DNA from: Nakamurella leprariae
GTDB lineage: Bacteria; Actinomycetota; Actinomycetes; Mycobacteriales; Nakamurellaceae
DNA length: 64,000 nucleotides
Reading direction: 5' to 3'
Assembly: GCF_016918035.1 (NCBI RefSeq)
Contig: NZ_JAERWK010000016.1
Span: 237,379-301,378 of the forward strand
Shown: positions 47,526 through 56,404 of the stretch, piece after piece
Layout of the letters: every line of letters begins with the position of its first letter
Position numbering within the stretch: position 1 is the first letter of the stretch
The notes under the pieces: generated by a model
Told to the model about the DNA's origin: nothing
The model's input: the letters and a program-made list of their open reading frames with translations, nothing else
Database searches by the model: none
Program-made: the position numbers and the translations under genes

Positions 47526-48461
47526 GTGCTGAGCGCCCGGGTGCCCGATCTGGCCGACCTGCAGCTGCTGCTGGCCGTCCAGCGCGCGGGCAGCCTGGGG
47601 GCGGCCGGCGTCGCCCTGGGCATCAGCCAGCAGGCCGCGTCCGCGCGGATCCGGGCGCTGGAGCGCCGCGTCGGCTTCCCGGTCCTGGTCCGCACCCGGC
47701 GCGGCTCCCGGCTCACCGACGCCGGCGGGCTGCTGGCGCAGTGGGCGGACGCGGTGATCCGGGCCGCGACCGAGCTGGACACCGGGATCACCTCGCTGCG
47801 GGGGGAGCGGGACGCCCACCTGCGGGTCGCGGCCAGCCTCACCGTGGCCGAGCACCTGATGCCGCGATGGCTGCTGGCGCTGCGGGACGATCAGCTCGCG
47901 CTCGGCCATGCACCGACCAGCATCGAGCTGGCCGCAGTCAACAGCGAGACCGTGGTGCGGCGGGTCCGCGACGCCGAGGTCGACCTCGGGTTCATCGAGT
48001 CGGCGCAACCACCGGTCGACCTCCCCGCACGGGTCGTGGCCATCGACGAGCTGGTGCTGGTCGTCCCGCCCGGGCACCGGTGGGCCGGCGGCTCGATCCC
48101 GCCGGCCCGGCTCGCGGCCACCGCACTCATCAGCCGGGAGGCGGGCTCCGGTACCCGGGAGGCGCTCGACACCGCGCTCGCCCCGTTCCGCGACCCGGAC
48201 CACCCGGTCGCCCCGGCGCTGGAGGCCAGCAGCACCGCCGGCGTCCGGGCCGCGATCGTCGCCGGCACCGCTCCGGGCGTGCTGAGCGTGCTGGCCGTGG
48301 CTGACGACCTGGCCCTGGGCCGGCTCGTCCGGGTGCCGGTGACCGGCCTCGACCTGCACCGACGACTGCACGCGGTGTGGCGTTCCGGCGCCCACCCGCC
48401 GGCCGGACCGGCCCGCGACCTGGTCGCGCTCGCCGCCCGACTCGGCACTCCTGGATCCTGA
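47526..48461 (+). CDS. LysR family regulator next to the TDT transporter
   Basis: A 311-residue LysR-type activator. The N-terminal helix-turn-helix reads LADLQLLLAVQRAGSLGAAGVALGISQQAASARIRALE with VGFPVLVRTRRGSRLT after the wing, and a LysR substrate domain follows (about residues 90-305). I use GTG 47526; GTG 47508 adds six residues. The inducer is unknown. Divergence implies control of the TDT gene. Confidence 0.9.
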   Translation: MLSARVPDLADLQLLLAVQRAGSLGAAGVALGISQQAASARIRALERRVGFPVLVRTRRGSRLTDAGGLLAQWADAVIRAATELDTGITSLRGERDAHLRVAASLTVAEHLMPRWLLALRDDQLALGHAPTSIELAAVNSETVVRRVRDAEVDLGFIESAQPPVDLPARVVAIDELVLVVPPGHRWAGGSIPPARLAATALISREAGSGTREALDTALAPFRDPDHPVAPALEASSTAGVRAAIVAGTAPGVLSVLAVADDLALGRLVRVPVTGLDLHRRLHAVWRSGAHPPAGPARDLVALAARLGTPGS

Positions 48462-48531
48462 GCGCCCTCCCACCCGTCGGACGCGCGCAACAGCCGTCCC
48501 GATCGATCAGCCGTGGTGGCAGGCTGGGGCC

Positions 48532-49326
48532 ATGGCCATCACGCTGCCGACGCCCGTCTACGTCGCCGCCGGACTGCTCGCCACCGGGATCGACCGGGTC
48601 CGCCGACTGCCCGAGGAACTGCCGACCCTGCCGGTGACCGTGGCCGGCAGCGCCGTGCGCTGGTCGATGAAGGTGCAGCAGGAGCTGGCCGCGCTCGCCG
48701 GTCGGGGCGAGCAGTTCCTCGCCGACCTGACCGGGCGGGAGGAGGACAGCCCCGCCTGGGCCCGCTTCGACGACGACGAGGACGATGCCGCCGACGCTGC
48801 CGCCGACGATGCCGCCGACGCTGCCGGCGCCATGGACCCGGCCGACGCAGCGACCACCGTCGCCGGGGAACCGGTCCCGGCCACGCCGGCCTCGACCGCA
48901 CCCGCCGGGGCGACCGAGGACGCCGGACCGACCCCCGTCGCGCCGGGAACGCCCTCGGACGACGGCGCCCCGGTCCCCCACCGCACCGGCGGTCGCCGGA
49001 CCGCTCGCGCCGCCGCCCCGACCGCTCCCACCGGTGCCGCACCCGGTGCGATCGTCACCGAGCCCGCCGAGGGCGCGGTCGTCGCCGACCCCCCCGTCAT
49101 CGATCCCGCCGCACCACCGGCCGGGCTGGCGTCCGGCACCGCCCGGATGGATGCCGTCCCGGACTACCCCAGCCTGACGCTCGCCCAGCTCAAGGGCCGG
49201 CTGGGCGAGATGTCCGCCAGCCAGGTGCGGGACCTGCTCGAGTTCGAACAGCAGCACGAGGCGCGGGCGCCGTTCCTGACGCTGCTGACCAACCGGCTGA
49301 CCACGCTGGGCACCACCGACCGGTGA
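48532..49326 (+). CDS. Lipid-droplet-associated protein (Rv1109c-like)
   Basis: A 264-residue protein. The first ~75 residues (LPTPVYVAAGLLATGIDRVR then helical sequence ending LADLTGRE) and the last ~60 (YPSLTLAQLKGRLGEMSASQVRDLLEFEQQHEARAPFL-type helices) are conserved; between them is a disordered, acidic Ala/Asp/Thr/Pro linker with a repeated DDAADAA unit coded by a DNA repeat (48781-48840). The mycobacterial homologue sits between ispH and xseA, as here. The role in lipid storage is from that homology. Confidence 0.78.
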   Translation: MAITLPTPVYVAAGLLATGIDRVRRLPEELPTLPVTVAGSAVRWSMKVQQELAALAGRGEQFLADLTGREEDSPAWARFDDDEDDAADAAADDAADAAGAMDPADAATTVAGEPVPATPASTAPAGATEDAGPTPVAPGTPSDDGAPVPHRTGGRRTARAAAPTAPTGAAPGAIVTEPAEGAVVADPPVIDPAAPPAGLASGTARMDAVPDYPSLTLAQLKGRLGEMSASQVRDLLEFEQQHEARAPFLTLLTNRLTTLGTTDR

Positions 49327-50711
49327 CGGCCGCCTCAACCCCCAGGGCGTCGACCCCCGGGGCGTCAACCCCCGGTGCCCCGTCCCGACCGCCCGCCACG
49401 GCCGCCGAGACCAGCCGCGAGTACCCGTGGCCGGTGCGGGCACTCACCCAGCGGATGACCGAGTACATCGCCCGGGCTCCCGCCGCCTGGGTGGAGGGAC
49501 AGATCGCGCAGATCTCGCTGCGACCGAACAGCTCGGTGGGGTACCTCACCCTGCGCGACCCGGCCGTGCCGATGTCGCTGCAGCTGACCTGCTCCCGGTC
49601 GGTGCTCATGGCCCTGGACGCGCCGCCGGTCGAGGGCTCCCGGGTCGTCGTGCACGGCAAGTTCGAGTTCTACCCGGCGCGCGGATCGCTGTCGCTGCGG
49701 GTCGACGAGCTGCACCCGATCGGCCTGGGTGAGCTGCTGGCCCGGCTGGAACGGCTGCGCCGCTTGCTGGCCGCCGAGGGCCTCACCGCCCCGGCCCGCA
49801 AGCGCCGCCTGCCGTTCCTGCCCAGGACGGTCGGGCTGGTCACCGCCCGGGCGAGCGCGGCCGAGTCCGATGTGCTGGCCAATGCCCGCGCCCGCTGGCC
49901 CGCGGTCGAGTTCCGGATCGAGCACGCCACCGTGCAGGGCGTGAACGCGGTGCCGACCCTGATCGAGGCGCTGACCCGGCTCGACGCAGACCCGGACGTC
50001 GAGGTCATCGTGCTGGCCCGAGGCGGCGGCAGCGTCGAGGACCTGCTGCCGTTCTCCGACGAGACGCTGTGCCGGGCGGTGGCCGCCTGCCGCACCCCGG
50101 TCGTGGCCGCCATCGGGCACGAACCCGATCATCCGATCGTCGACGACGTCGCCGACGTGCGGTGCTCCACCCCCACCGACGCCGGCAAGCGGGTGGTGCC
50201 CGACGTGGCCGCAGAGCTGCGCGGGGTGCAGCAGTGGCGGGAGCGCGCCCGGCGGGCGCTGCTCGGCTGGGTCACCACCGAACAGGTGCGCCTGCACCGG
50301 TTGACCACGTCGTGGGCGATCACCGAACCGCTGGCGCCGCTGCAGCAGCGTGCCGACCAGGTCACCGGGCTGCAGACCCGGGCCCGGACCGCGCTGCTGC
50401 ACGCCCTGGACCGGCAGGACCGCGACCTGGCCCACCGCCGCGCGCAACTGGCCGTCCTCGGCCCGGCGGCCACCCTGGCCCGCGGCTACGCCGTCGTCCA
50501 GCTCGACCCGGAGCACCCGGGCGGCCCGGTGCTCCGGTCCGTCGACCAGGCCCCGGACGGCACCCCGCTGCGGATCCGGGTGGCCGACGGCTCGGTGCTG
50601 GCCCGCACGGTTGGCCCGCCGCGGCCGGCCGAGACCCGCACCCCGGCAACGCCCGCCGAGCACGCGACCGGCGGCCCGAGCGCCGCCCCCGAGCAGGAGA
50701 CATCCCGATGA
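49323..50711 (+). CDS. xseA: Exodeoxyribonuclease VII large subunit
   Basis: XseA forms the nuclease ExoVII with XseB and degrades single-stranded DNA from both ends. The 462-residue protein has the N-terminal OB-fold (VEGQIAQISLRPNSSVGYLTLRD), the catalytic domain with PRTVGLVTARASAAESDVLANARARWP and VIVLARGGGSVEDLLPFSDE, and the long coiled C-terminus. The GTG at 49323 overlaps the preceding stop (GTGA); the first ~25 residues are a Pro/Ala/Ser/Thr repeat encoded by a degenerate 15-bp tandem. Confidence 0.96.
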   Translation: MTAASTPRASTPGASTPGAPSRPPATAAETSREYPWPVRALTQRMTEYIARAPAAWVEGQIAQISLRPNSSVGYLTLRDPAVPMSLQLTCSRSVLMALDAPPVEGSRVVVHGKFEFYPARGSLSLRVDELHPIGLGELLARLERLRRLLAAEGLTAPARKRRLPFLPRTVGLVTARASAAESDVLANARARWPAVEFRIEHATVQGVNAVPTLIEALTRLDADPDVEVIVLARGGGSVEDLLPFSDETLCRAVAACRTPVVAAIGHEPDHPIVDDVADVRCSTPTDAGKRVVPDVAAELRGVQQWRERARRALLGWVTTEQVRLHRLTTSWAITEPLAPLQQRADQVTGLQTRARTALLHALDRQDRDLAHRRAQLAVLGPAATLARGYAVVQLDPEHPGGPVLRSVDQAPDGTPLRIRVADGSVLARTVGPPRPAETRTPATPAEHATGGPSAAPEQETSR

Positions 50712-50977
50712 GCCGCTCCGCACCGCGCGCGACGCCCCCCACTGAGCCCGCCGAGGCCCCCGCCCAGCAGGGCGACCCGGTCAGCTACGAGGCGGCCCGG
50801 GACGAGCTCGCCGACGTGGTGGGCCGACTGGAGGCCGGTGGCCTCTCCCTGGAGGAGTCCCTGACCCTGTGGGAGCGCGGCGAGCACCTGGCCGCGGTGT
50901 GCACCCGGCTGCTCGCCGGGGCGCGCAGCCGGGTCGAGGACGTGCTGGCCCGGGCCGAGGCCGCCGACGAGGACTAG
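50708..50977 (+). CDS. xseB: Exodeoxyribonuclease VII small subunit
   Basis: An 89-residue helical protein that binds the coiled-coil of XseA. The family core is YEAARDELADVVGRLEAGGLSLEESLTLWERGEHLAAVCTRLL. There is a ~25-residue Pro-rich N-terminus. The ATG overlaps the xseA stop by 4 bp (ATGA), giving stoichiometric coupling. Confidence 0.95.
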   Translation: MSRSAPRATPPTEPAEAPAQQGDPVSYEAARDELADVVGRLEAGGLSLEESLTLWERGEHLAAVCTRLLAGARSRVEDVLARAEAADED

Positions 50978-51030
50978 GACCGCGACGCCGGCCACCCGGG
51001 GCTGCCGTCGGTCCGGCGACCAGCTCGGCG

Positions 51031-51630
51031 TCAGGAGGTCGGGACGCCGATCGCCCGGCCGGTCGCGGCGGCCAGCGCGGTGAAGTCGTCCGGGGTGGCG
51101 CTGCCGGTGATGAGCAGGACCACCTGGTCGGCCGAGTCGGTGGCGGGCGTGGTCAGGTACCACGCGGCCTCGCCCCGCCGGCCGGTGGTGACCGTCCAGT
51201 CCCGACCGTCCACGGCCCGCACGCCGGACGCGGTGCGGCTCCGCGCGTCCGACGGGTCGTCGTCCAGCTCCGCGGCCAGCACCCGGGCGGTGTCCCCCTG
51301 GGCCTGGATGAGCGTGATGAAACTGCCGGCCGGGGTGATCCACGCGGCGCGTGCGGCCGGCGGTTCGACCGAGCCGGCCTCGATCACCGAGAAGGCGCTG
51401 GGCTGCCAGTCCCCCGGCACACCGTCCGGTGTGACCACGTCGAACCCGGTGGAGGCGTCCGCGCGGGCCAGCCCGCCGACCACGTCGGCCGTGGGCGCGG
51501 GGCCGTCCTTGGGACCGCCCGGGGCGAAGTCCACCGTGCCGGCCAGCCAGGCGGCGAGCAGCACGACGATCACCAGCAGCCCCATCGACAGGGTCATGTC
51601 GCGTCCGGTGCTGGTCCGTCGTCTCGCCAC
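51031..51630 (-). CDS. DUF4245 membrane-anchored protein (Rv1100-type)
   Basis: A 199-residue protein with one N-terminal TM segment (MGLLVIVVLLAAWLAG) after a basic tail, and an extracytoplasmic DUF4245 domain with WQPSAFSVIEAG, AAWITPAGSFITLIQAQG and VTTGRRGEAAWYLTTP. Function unknown. In M. tuberculosis the DUF4245 gene Rv1100 is also near fum (Rv1098c) and xse. The start is the GTG at 51630; other starts add unconserved sequence. Confidence 0.8.
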   Translation of the reverse strand: MARRRTSTGRDMTLSMGLLVIVVLLAAWLAGTVDFAPGGPKDGPAPTADVVGGLARADASTGFDVVTPDGVPGDWQPSAFSVIEAGSVEPPAARAAWITPAGSFITLIQAQGDTARVLAAELDDDPSDARSRTASGVRAVDGRDWTVTTGRRGEAAWYLTTPATDSADQVVLLITGSATPDDFTALAAATGRAIGVPTS

Positions 51631-51750
51631 CCGGCCATGGTCCCACGCCGGGACCGGCCCGGGTCGCGATCGACGGGGCGCCGGCCGCCCTCCTGGGTGG
51701 GTGTGACCCAGATCAGCTCCGCCGGGGCTCATCCGGCCTCCGAGCCCCGT

Positions 51751-51756
51751 TAGCCT
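51751..51756 (+). promoter_or_regulatory. -10 element of fumC (leaderless)
   Basis: TAGCCT is followed by seven bases and the fumC ATG at 51764. Confidence 0.6.
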
Positions 51757-51763
51757 CTGGCCC

Positions 51764-53167
51764 ATGGCTGAACACGACGGCGAGGTCGAGTACCGCATCG
51801 AGCACGACACGATGGGTGAGGTCCGGGTCCCCAAGGACGCGCTGTACCAGGCGCAGACCCAGCGGGCCGTGGAGAACTTCCCCATCTCCTTCCGCGGGCT
51901 GGAGCGGTCCCAGATCCGGGCGCTGGCACTCATCAAGGCGGCTGCGGCCACCGTGAACGGGCAGCTGGGGGTCATCTCCACCGAGCGCGCGACGGCCATC
52001 GCCGACGCCGCGAACCAGGTCGCGTCCGGCTCCTACGACGGCCACTTCCCGATCGACGTGTTCCAGACGGGTTCGGGCACCAGCTCGAACATGAACACCA
52101 ACGAGGTCGTCGCCACCCTGGCCAACCAGGCCGGCACGGTGCAGATCCACCCGAACGACCACGTCAACGCCTCGCAGTCGTCCAACGACGTCTTCCCGAC
52201 CTCCATCCACGTGGCCGCCACCGAGGCCGTGGTCACCGACCTGATCCCCGGTCTGCAGCACCTGGCCGAGGCGCTCGAGGCCAAGGCGGCCGAGTGGGCC
52301 GGCGTGGTGAAGTCCGGTCGCACCCACCTGATGGACGCCACCCCGGTCACCCTGGGCCAGGAGTTCGGCGGGTACGCCGCGCAGGTCCGGTACGGCATCG
52401 AGCGGTTGCAGGCCAGTCTGCCCCGGCTGGCCGAGCTGCCGCTGGGCGGCACCGCCGTCGGCACCGGCATCAACACCCCGCCCGGCTTCGCCGCCGCGGT
52501 CATCACCGAGCTGTCGAACGCGACCGGCCTCCCGTTCACCGAGGCGCGCAACCACTTCGAGGCGCAGGGCGCCCGGGACGGCCTGGTCGAGGCCTCCGGT
52601 CAGCTGCGCACCATCGCGGTCGGCCTGACCAAGATCTGCAACGACATCCGCTGGATGGGCTCCGGCCCGCGCGCCGGTCTGTCCGAGATCCGGCTGCCCG
52701 ACCTGCAGCCCGGCAGCTCGATCATGCCGGGCAAGGTCAACCCGGTGCTGCCCGAGGCCACCCTGCAGGTGTGCGCCCAGGTCATCGGCAACGACGCGAC
52801 CGTCGCGTTCGCCGGCTCGCAGGGCAACTTCGAGCTGAACGTCATGTTCCCGGTCATCGCCCGCAACCTGCTGGAGTCGATCCGCCTGCTGGCCAACGTC
52901 TCCCGCGTGCTGGCCGACCGGTGCATCGCCGGCATCGAGGCAGACGTCGAGCGCTGCCTGGCCTACGCCGAGTCCTCGCCGTCGATCGTGACCCCGCTGA
53001 ACAAGTACATCGGGTACGAGGAGGCCGCCGCGGTGGCCAAGCAGGCCCTCAAGGAGGGCAAGACCATCCGTCAGGTCGTCGTCGAGCGCGGCCACCTGGA
53101 GAACGGCAAGGTCACCCAGGAGCAGCTGGACGCCGCCCTGGACGTGCTCTCCATGACCCACCCGTGA
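51764..53167 (+). CDS. fumC: Class II fumarate hydratase
   Basis: FumC hydrates fumarate to malate in the TCA cycle, without an iron-sulfur cluster. The 467-residue protein has the superfamily signature [16 protein letters not shown], the [14 protein letters not shown] active-site loop, the [14 protein letters not shown] block and the catalytic [11 protein letters not shown] histidine. The length is standard. Leaderless start at 51764. Confidence 0.97.
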   Translation: MAEHDGEVEYRIEHDTMGEVRVPKDALYQAQTQRAVENFPISFRGLERSQIRALALIKAAAATVNGQLGVISTERATAIADAANQVASGSYDGHFPIDVFQTGSGTSSNMNTNEVVATLANQAGTVQIHPNDHVNASQSSNDVFPTSIHVAATEAVVTDLIPGLQHLAEALEAKAAEWAGVVKSGRTHLMDATPVTLGQEFGGYAAQVRYGIERLQASLPRLAELPLGGTAVGTGINTPPGFAAAVITELSNATGLPFTEARNHFEAQGARDGLVEASGQLRTIAVGLTKICNDIRWMGSGPRAGLSEIRLPDLQPGSSIMPGKVNPVLPEATLQVCAQVIGNDATVAFAGSQGNFELNVMFPVIARNLLESIRLLANVSRVLADRCIAGIEADVERCLAYAESSPSIVTPLNKYIGYEEAAAVAKQALKEGKTIRQVVVERGHLENGKVTQEQLDAALDVLSMTHP

Positions 53168-53237
53168 TCTAGGAGGAGTCGCGCGAGCGAGGGACGAGCG
53201 AGCGCGGGCTCCGACCATCTCACCAGTCGCGCCGACG

Positions 53238-53276
53238 ACGAGACCTCCGGAACCACCACGGCTCCGGAGGCCTCGT
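53238..53276. terminator. Terminator between fumC and the cupin gene
   Basis: CGAG-A-CCTCCGGA (from 53239) pairs with TCCGGAGG-C-CTCG (to 53275), one mismatch, 11-nt loop. It is placed between convergent gene ends. Confidence 0.75.
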
Positions 53277-53295
53277 TCGTCAGGGCACCCTGGGG

Positions 53296-53793
53296 TCAGT
53301 CCTGCTCGGGCCGCTCCACCGGCGCCCAGAGGCTGGGCAGGTTCACCACGATGCCCTCCTGGCTGGTCCGCGAGATGACCACCACGGCGGGCTCGTCCGT
53401 CGGGTTCTCCTCGCGGTGCGGCAGGTACGGCGGGACGAAGATGTAGTCGCCCGGGTTGGTCTCGACCCGGATCTCCTCCTGGCCCTTGGCGAAGACGAAC
53501 ACCGGGTGGCCGGACACCACGTAGATCGAGGTCTCGGCCTCGCCGTGGTGGTGGTCACCGGAGTTGGTGGCCGGGCCGACGTGCGTCTCGCCGGTCCACA
53601 GCTTCTCGCTGCCGACCGTCTTGCCCGAGATCGCCTCGTACCGGGTCATGCCCATCGTCTGGCTGGTCTCGCCGGTCAGGTCCTGCGACCGGACCACCCG
53701 CAGGTCGCGGTGCCAGACCCCGTTGGCGTCCTGGTGCTCGTGCTCGTGCTCGTCGTGCGGGTGGGTGTGCGCTGCGTGGTCCGTGTCGGTCAT
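53296..53793 (-). CDS. Cupin-domain protein with histidine-rich N-terminus
   Basis: A 165-residue single cupin. The two cupin motifs are GDHHHGEAETSIYVVSGHPVFVF and NPGDYIFVPPYLPHREENP, with the usual histidine and glutamate metal ligands. The first ~25 residues contain DHAAHTHPHDEHEHEHQD, a likely metal-binding tail. It is the last gene of the monooxygenase-ABC transporter operon, coupled to the hydrolase by an ATGA overlap. A metal-dependent enzymatic step on the imported compound is plausible but not proven. Confidence 0.85.
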   Translation of the reverse strand: MTDTDHAAHTHPHDEHEHEHQDANGVWHRDLRVVRSQDLTGETSQTMGMTRYEAISGKTVGSEKLWTGETHVGPATNSGDHHHGEAETSIYVVSGHPVFVFAKGQEEIRVETNPGDYIFVPPYLPHREENPTDEPAVVVISRTSQEGIVVNLPSLWAPVERPEQD

Positions 53794-54521
53794 CGGGCGT
53801 CGTCCTGCAGCACCGGGGCGGCGGCGGGATCGAGCCGCAGCGCCTCGAGGAACTGGACGATCTCGGCGGCCACGCTGCGGTGGGCGACGTCGTTGAGCAC
53901 GTCGTGGCGGCCGGCGGCGGCGACCACGAGCCGGGCCTGCGGCAGGGCGTCACGGACGGCGCGGGCGCCGGCGACGGGAGCGATCCGGTCGTCGGCACCG
54001 TGCACCAGCAGCACCGGCGCGGCGACCACCGGGACCTCGGTCGCGGTCTCGGCCGGGGCGCCGGCGTAGGCGCCGCGGACGAAGCCGGTGTCGCCCTCCA
54101 GCCGGCCGCGGTGCACCGGGCAGGCGGAGCGGGCGTCGAGTTCGTCGTCCCAGTCGGCGATCTCGACCGGGTCGGTGGCGCCGGTGGTGACGCCGGCGGC
54201 GACCACCGCGTCGACGGCGGAGCCGGCCGCGGCGGCCAGCCGGAGGGCGGCGTCGGCGCCGGTGTCGGAGCCGACCAGGACCAGCGGGTGCTGCTCGGCC
54301 GCCGCGAGCTCGGTGAGCTCGGCCACGGCGGCGTCGGCCGGCTGGGTGGGGTCGAGGGTGCGGACCCGGTACCCGTCCACCGACAGCCGGGTGCCGAACC
54401 GGGTGTACACGGTGTCGGTCTCGCCGCGGCCGGGCACCACCAGGACGGTGCCGCGCACGGCAACACCCTCGGGCGGCGACCAGGTCAGGCGGTCGGCCGG
54501 AGCTGAGGTGACGACGGACAT
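53790..54521 (-). CDS. Alpha/beta-fold hydrolase, Asp nucleophile
   Basis: A 243-residue single-domain hydrolase. The early strands carry VRGTVLVVPGRGETDTVY; the nucleophile elbow is VGSDTG with Asp86 where lipases have Ser, as in haloalkane dehalogenases and epoxide hydrolases. The acid is in HGADDRIAP and the histidine in AAAGRHDVLND. It lies between the transporter ATPases and the cupin gene. A strong hairpin (54582-54607) separates it from the ATPase gene. The start is ATG 54521. Substrate unknown. Confidence 0.85.
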   Translation of the reverse strand: MSVVTSAPADRLTWSPPEGVAVRGTVLVVPGRGETDTVYTRFGTRLSVDGYRVRTLDPTQPADAAVAELTELAAAEQHPLVLVGSDTGADAALRLAAAAGSAVDAVVAAGVTTGATDPVEIADWDDELDARSACPVHRGRLEGDTGFVRGAYAGAPAETATEVPVVAAPVLLVHGADDRIAPVAGARAVRDALPQARLVVAAAGRHDVLNDVAHRSVAAEIVQFLEALRLDPAAAPVLQDDAR

Positions 54522-54581
54522 GTCGACGACTTCCCTTCTGGAGAGGACAACGCTGGGACTGGACAACGCTGGACTGGGGGA

Positions 54582-54607
54582 CGCCGGGATCCGGGCGGAT
54601 CCCGGCG
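54582..54607 (-). terminator. Intra-operon hairpin upstream of the hydrolase gene
   Basis: CGCCGGGATCC (54582-54592) and GGATCCCGGCG (54597-54607) form a perfect 11-bp stem with a GGGC loop, between the ATPase and hydrolase genes. It may reduce expression of the last two genes. GGACAACGCTGG is directly repeated beside it. Confidence 0.65.
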
Positions 54608-54620
54608 GGTGGCGCCGGGA

Positions 54621-55502
54621 TCAGGCGGGCAACAAGGCCCGGAGCCGTTCGCGCTCGCTGCGGGACAGGCCCTCCCCGTGCAGGGTGGGGGCCGAGCCGA
54701 CCAGCAGCTGCGTGTAGGGGTGCTGGGGATCGGTGAGCACCTGCCGGGTGGTGCCGACCTCGACGATCTCGCCGCGGTAGAGCACCGCGACCTCGTCGCT
54801 GATGCCGGCGACCGAGCCGAGATCGTGCGAGATGAACAGCATCCCGACGTTGCGCTCGGCGCGCAGCCGTTGCAGCAGGTCGAGGATCTGCACCCGGTTG
54901 GCCGCGTCGAGGGCGCTCACCGGCTCGTCGAGCAGCACCAGTTCGGGGCCGAGCACCATGGCCCGGGCGATGGTGACCCGCTGCCGCTGACCGCCGGAGA
55001 TCTCGCCGGGCAGCCGGCTGGCCAGCTCGACCGGCAGGCCGACCAGGCGCAGCGCGTCGGCCACCGCGTCGGTCCGGGCGGCGGCGTTGCCCTCGCCCCG
55101 GGCCAGCAGGCCCTCGGCGATGGAATCGCCCACGCTCAGGTCCGGGTCGAGGCTCTGCAGCGGGTCCTGGAAGACGTACTGGACCTGCCCGGAGCGGCGG
55201 AACGTGCGCAGCTCCGCGCCGCTCAGCCCGCTGACCAGCCGGCCGTCCACCCGGATCTCCCCGGAGTCGGGCGACACCAGGCCGAGCACGGTGCGAGCCA
55301 GGGTGGTCTTGCCGGACCCGGTCTCACCGATGAGGGCGACGATCCGGCCGCGCCGCACCGTCAGCGACGCACCGTGCAGCACCTCGCGGCGGGCCCGGCC
55401 GCGGCCGAGCGAGACGACCAGGTCGCGCACGGTCAGCACCTCGTCGGGCAGCTCCGCGCCGGCCGCCGGGGCGTCCGGCCGGGCACCGTTCGGCTGGCTC
55501 AT
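54621..55502 (-). CDS. Oligopeptide-type ABC transporter ATPase (OppF-like), sulfur operon
   Basis: A 293-residue ATPase: Walker A GETGSGKTTLARTVLG, signature ISGGQRQRVTIARAM, Walker B LVLLDEPVSALDAANRVQIL. It is shorter than the first cluster's OppF (410) and lacks a long tail. ATG 55502 overlaps the OppD-like stop (ATGA). Confidence 0.92.
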   Translation of the reverse strand: MSQPNGARPDAPAAGAELPDEVLTVRDLVVSLGRGRARREVLHGASLTVRRGRIVALIGETGSGKTTLARTVLGLVSPDSGEIRVDGRLVSGLSGAELRTFRRSGQVQYVFQDPLQSLDPDLSVGDSIAEGLLARGEGNAAARTDAVADALRLVGLPVELASRLPGEISGGQRQRVTIARAMVLGPELVLLDEPVSALDAANRVQILDLLQRLRAERNVGMLFISHDLGSVAGISDEVAVLYRGEIVEVGTTRQVLTDPQHPYTQLLVGSAPTLHGEGLSRSERERLRALLPA

Positions 55503-56404
55503 GGCCGCTCCTCGTCCCATCGTTCCAACCCGTACTCCGCGTGAGCGCGCATCAGCTCACGGGTGTAGGAGTGCTGCGGGTCGTGCAGCACCTCCTTGGT
55601 CGGGCCGGACTCGACCACGACGCCGGACTGCATCACCATGACCCGCTCGCACACCTGCGCGACCACGGCCAGGTCGTGCGAGACGACGACCAGGGCCAGC
55701 CCGGTCCGCTCCTGCAGCTCCGCCAGCAGGTCGAGCACCTCGGCCTGGACGGTCACGTCCAGCGCGGTGGTGGCCTCGTCGGCGATGAGCAGGTCCGGGT
55801 CACCGGAGATGGCGATGGCGATGAGCACGCGCTGCAACATGCCGCCGGACAGCTCGAACGGGTACTGCCGGAACACCGCGGTCGGGTTGCGCAGCCCGAT
55901 GTCACCGAACAGCTCGAGCGCCCGCTCGCGCGCCTGGCGGCGCTTCAGCCCGCCCTTGATCCGCAGCACCTCGACGAGTTGCGCGCCGACCGTCATCGAC
56001 GGGTTCAGGTAGGAGCCAGGGTCCTGGAAGACCGCGGCGATCCGGGTGCCGCGCAACGACATCCACTGCTTGTCCGACAGGCCGAGCAGGTCGGTGCCGT
56101 CGAAGGACACGGCCGAACCGGGTGCGGTGTGCACCCCGGCGGGCAGGATGCCGAGCACCGACCGGCAGGTCATCGACTTGCCGCTGCCGGACTCGCCCAC
56201 GATGCCGAAGGTCTCGCCCCGACCGAGGTGGAACGACACGTCGTCGACGAGGGTGACCTCGCCGTCGTGGTCGGGCGAGAACGCGGTCACGGTCAGGTGG
56301 TCGACGGACAGCAGCGGCACGGCCGGCTCGACGACGGTGTGGCCGGCCGGCGCTCCGGCCGCGGTCGGCAGCGCGGCGCCGGACAGGGTGGTGGTCTCAG
56401 GCAT
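55499..56404 (-). CDS. Oligopeptide-type ABC transporter ATPase (OppD-like), sulfur operon
   Basis: A 301-residue ATPase: Walker A GESGSGKSMTCRSVLG, signature LSGGMLQRVLIAIAIS, Walker B LLIADEATTALDVTVQAEVL (DEA in place of DEP). It carries the OppD-type VSFDGTDLLGLSDKQWMSLRGT. ATG 56404 lies just inside the 3' end of the permease gene (8-bp overlap). Confidence 0.92.
   Translation of the reverse strand: MPETTTLSGAALPTAAGAPAGHTVVEPAVPLLSVDHLTVTAFSPDHDGEVTLVDDVSFHLGRGETFGIVGESGSGKSMTCRSVLGILPAGVHTAPGSAVSFDGTDLLGLSDKQWMSLRGTRIAAVFQDPGSYLNPSMTVGAQLVEVLRIKGGLKRRQARERALELFGDIGLRNPTAVFRQYPFELSGGMLQRVLIAIAISGDPDLLIADEATTALDVTVQAEVLDLLAELQERTGLALVVVSHDLAVVAQVCERVMVMQSGVVVESGPTKEVLHDPQHSYTRELMRAHAEYGLERWDEERP

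Noticed and set aside
48781..48840. Short direct repeats suspected as CRISPR-like or satellite DNA
   Set aside because: They are in frame and encode the DDAADAA linker of the lipid-droplet protein, with no spacers between them.
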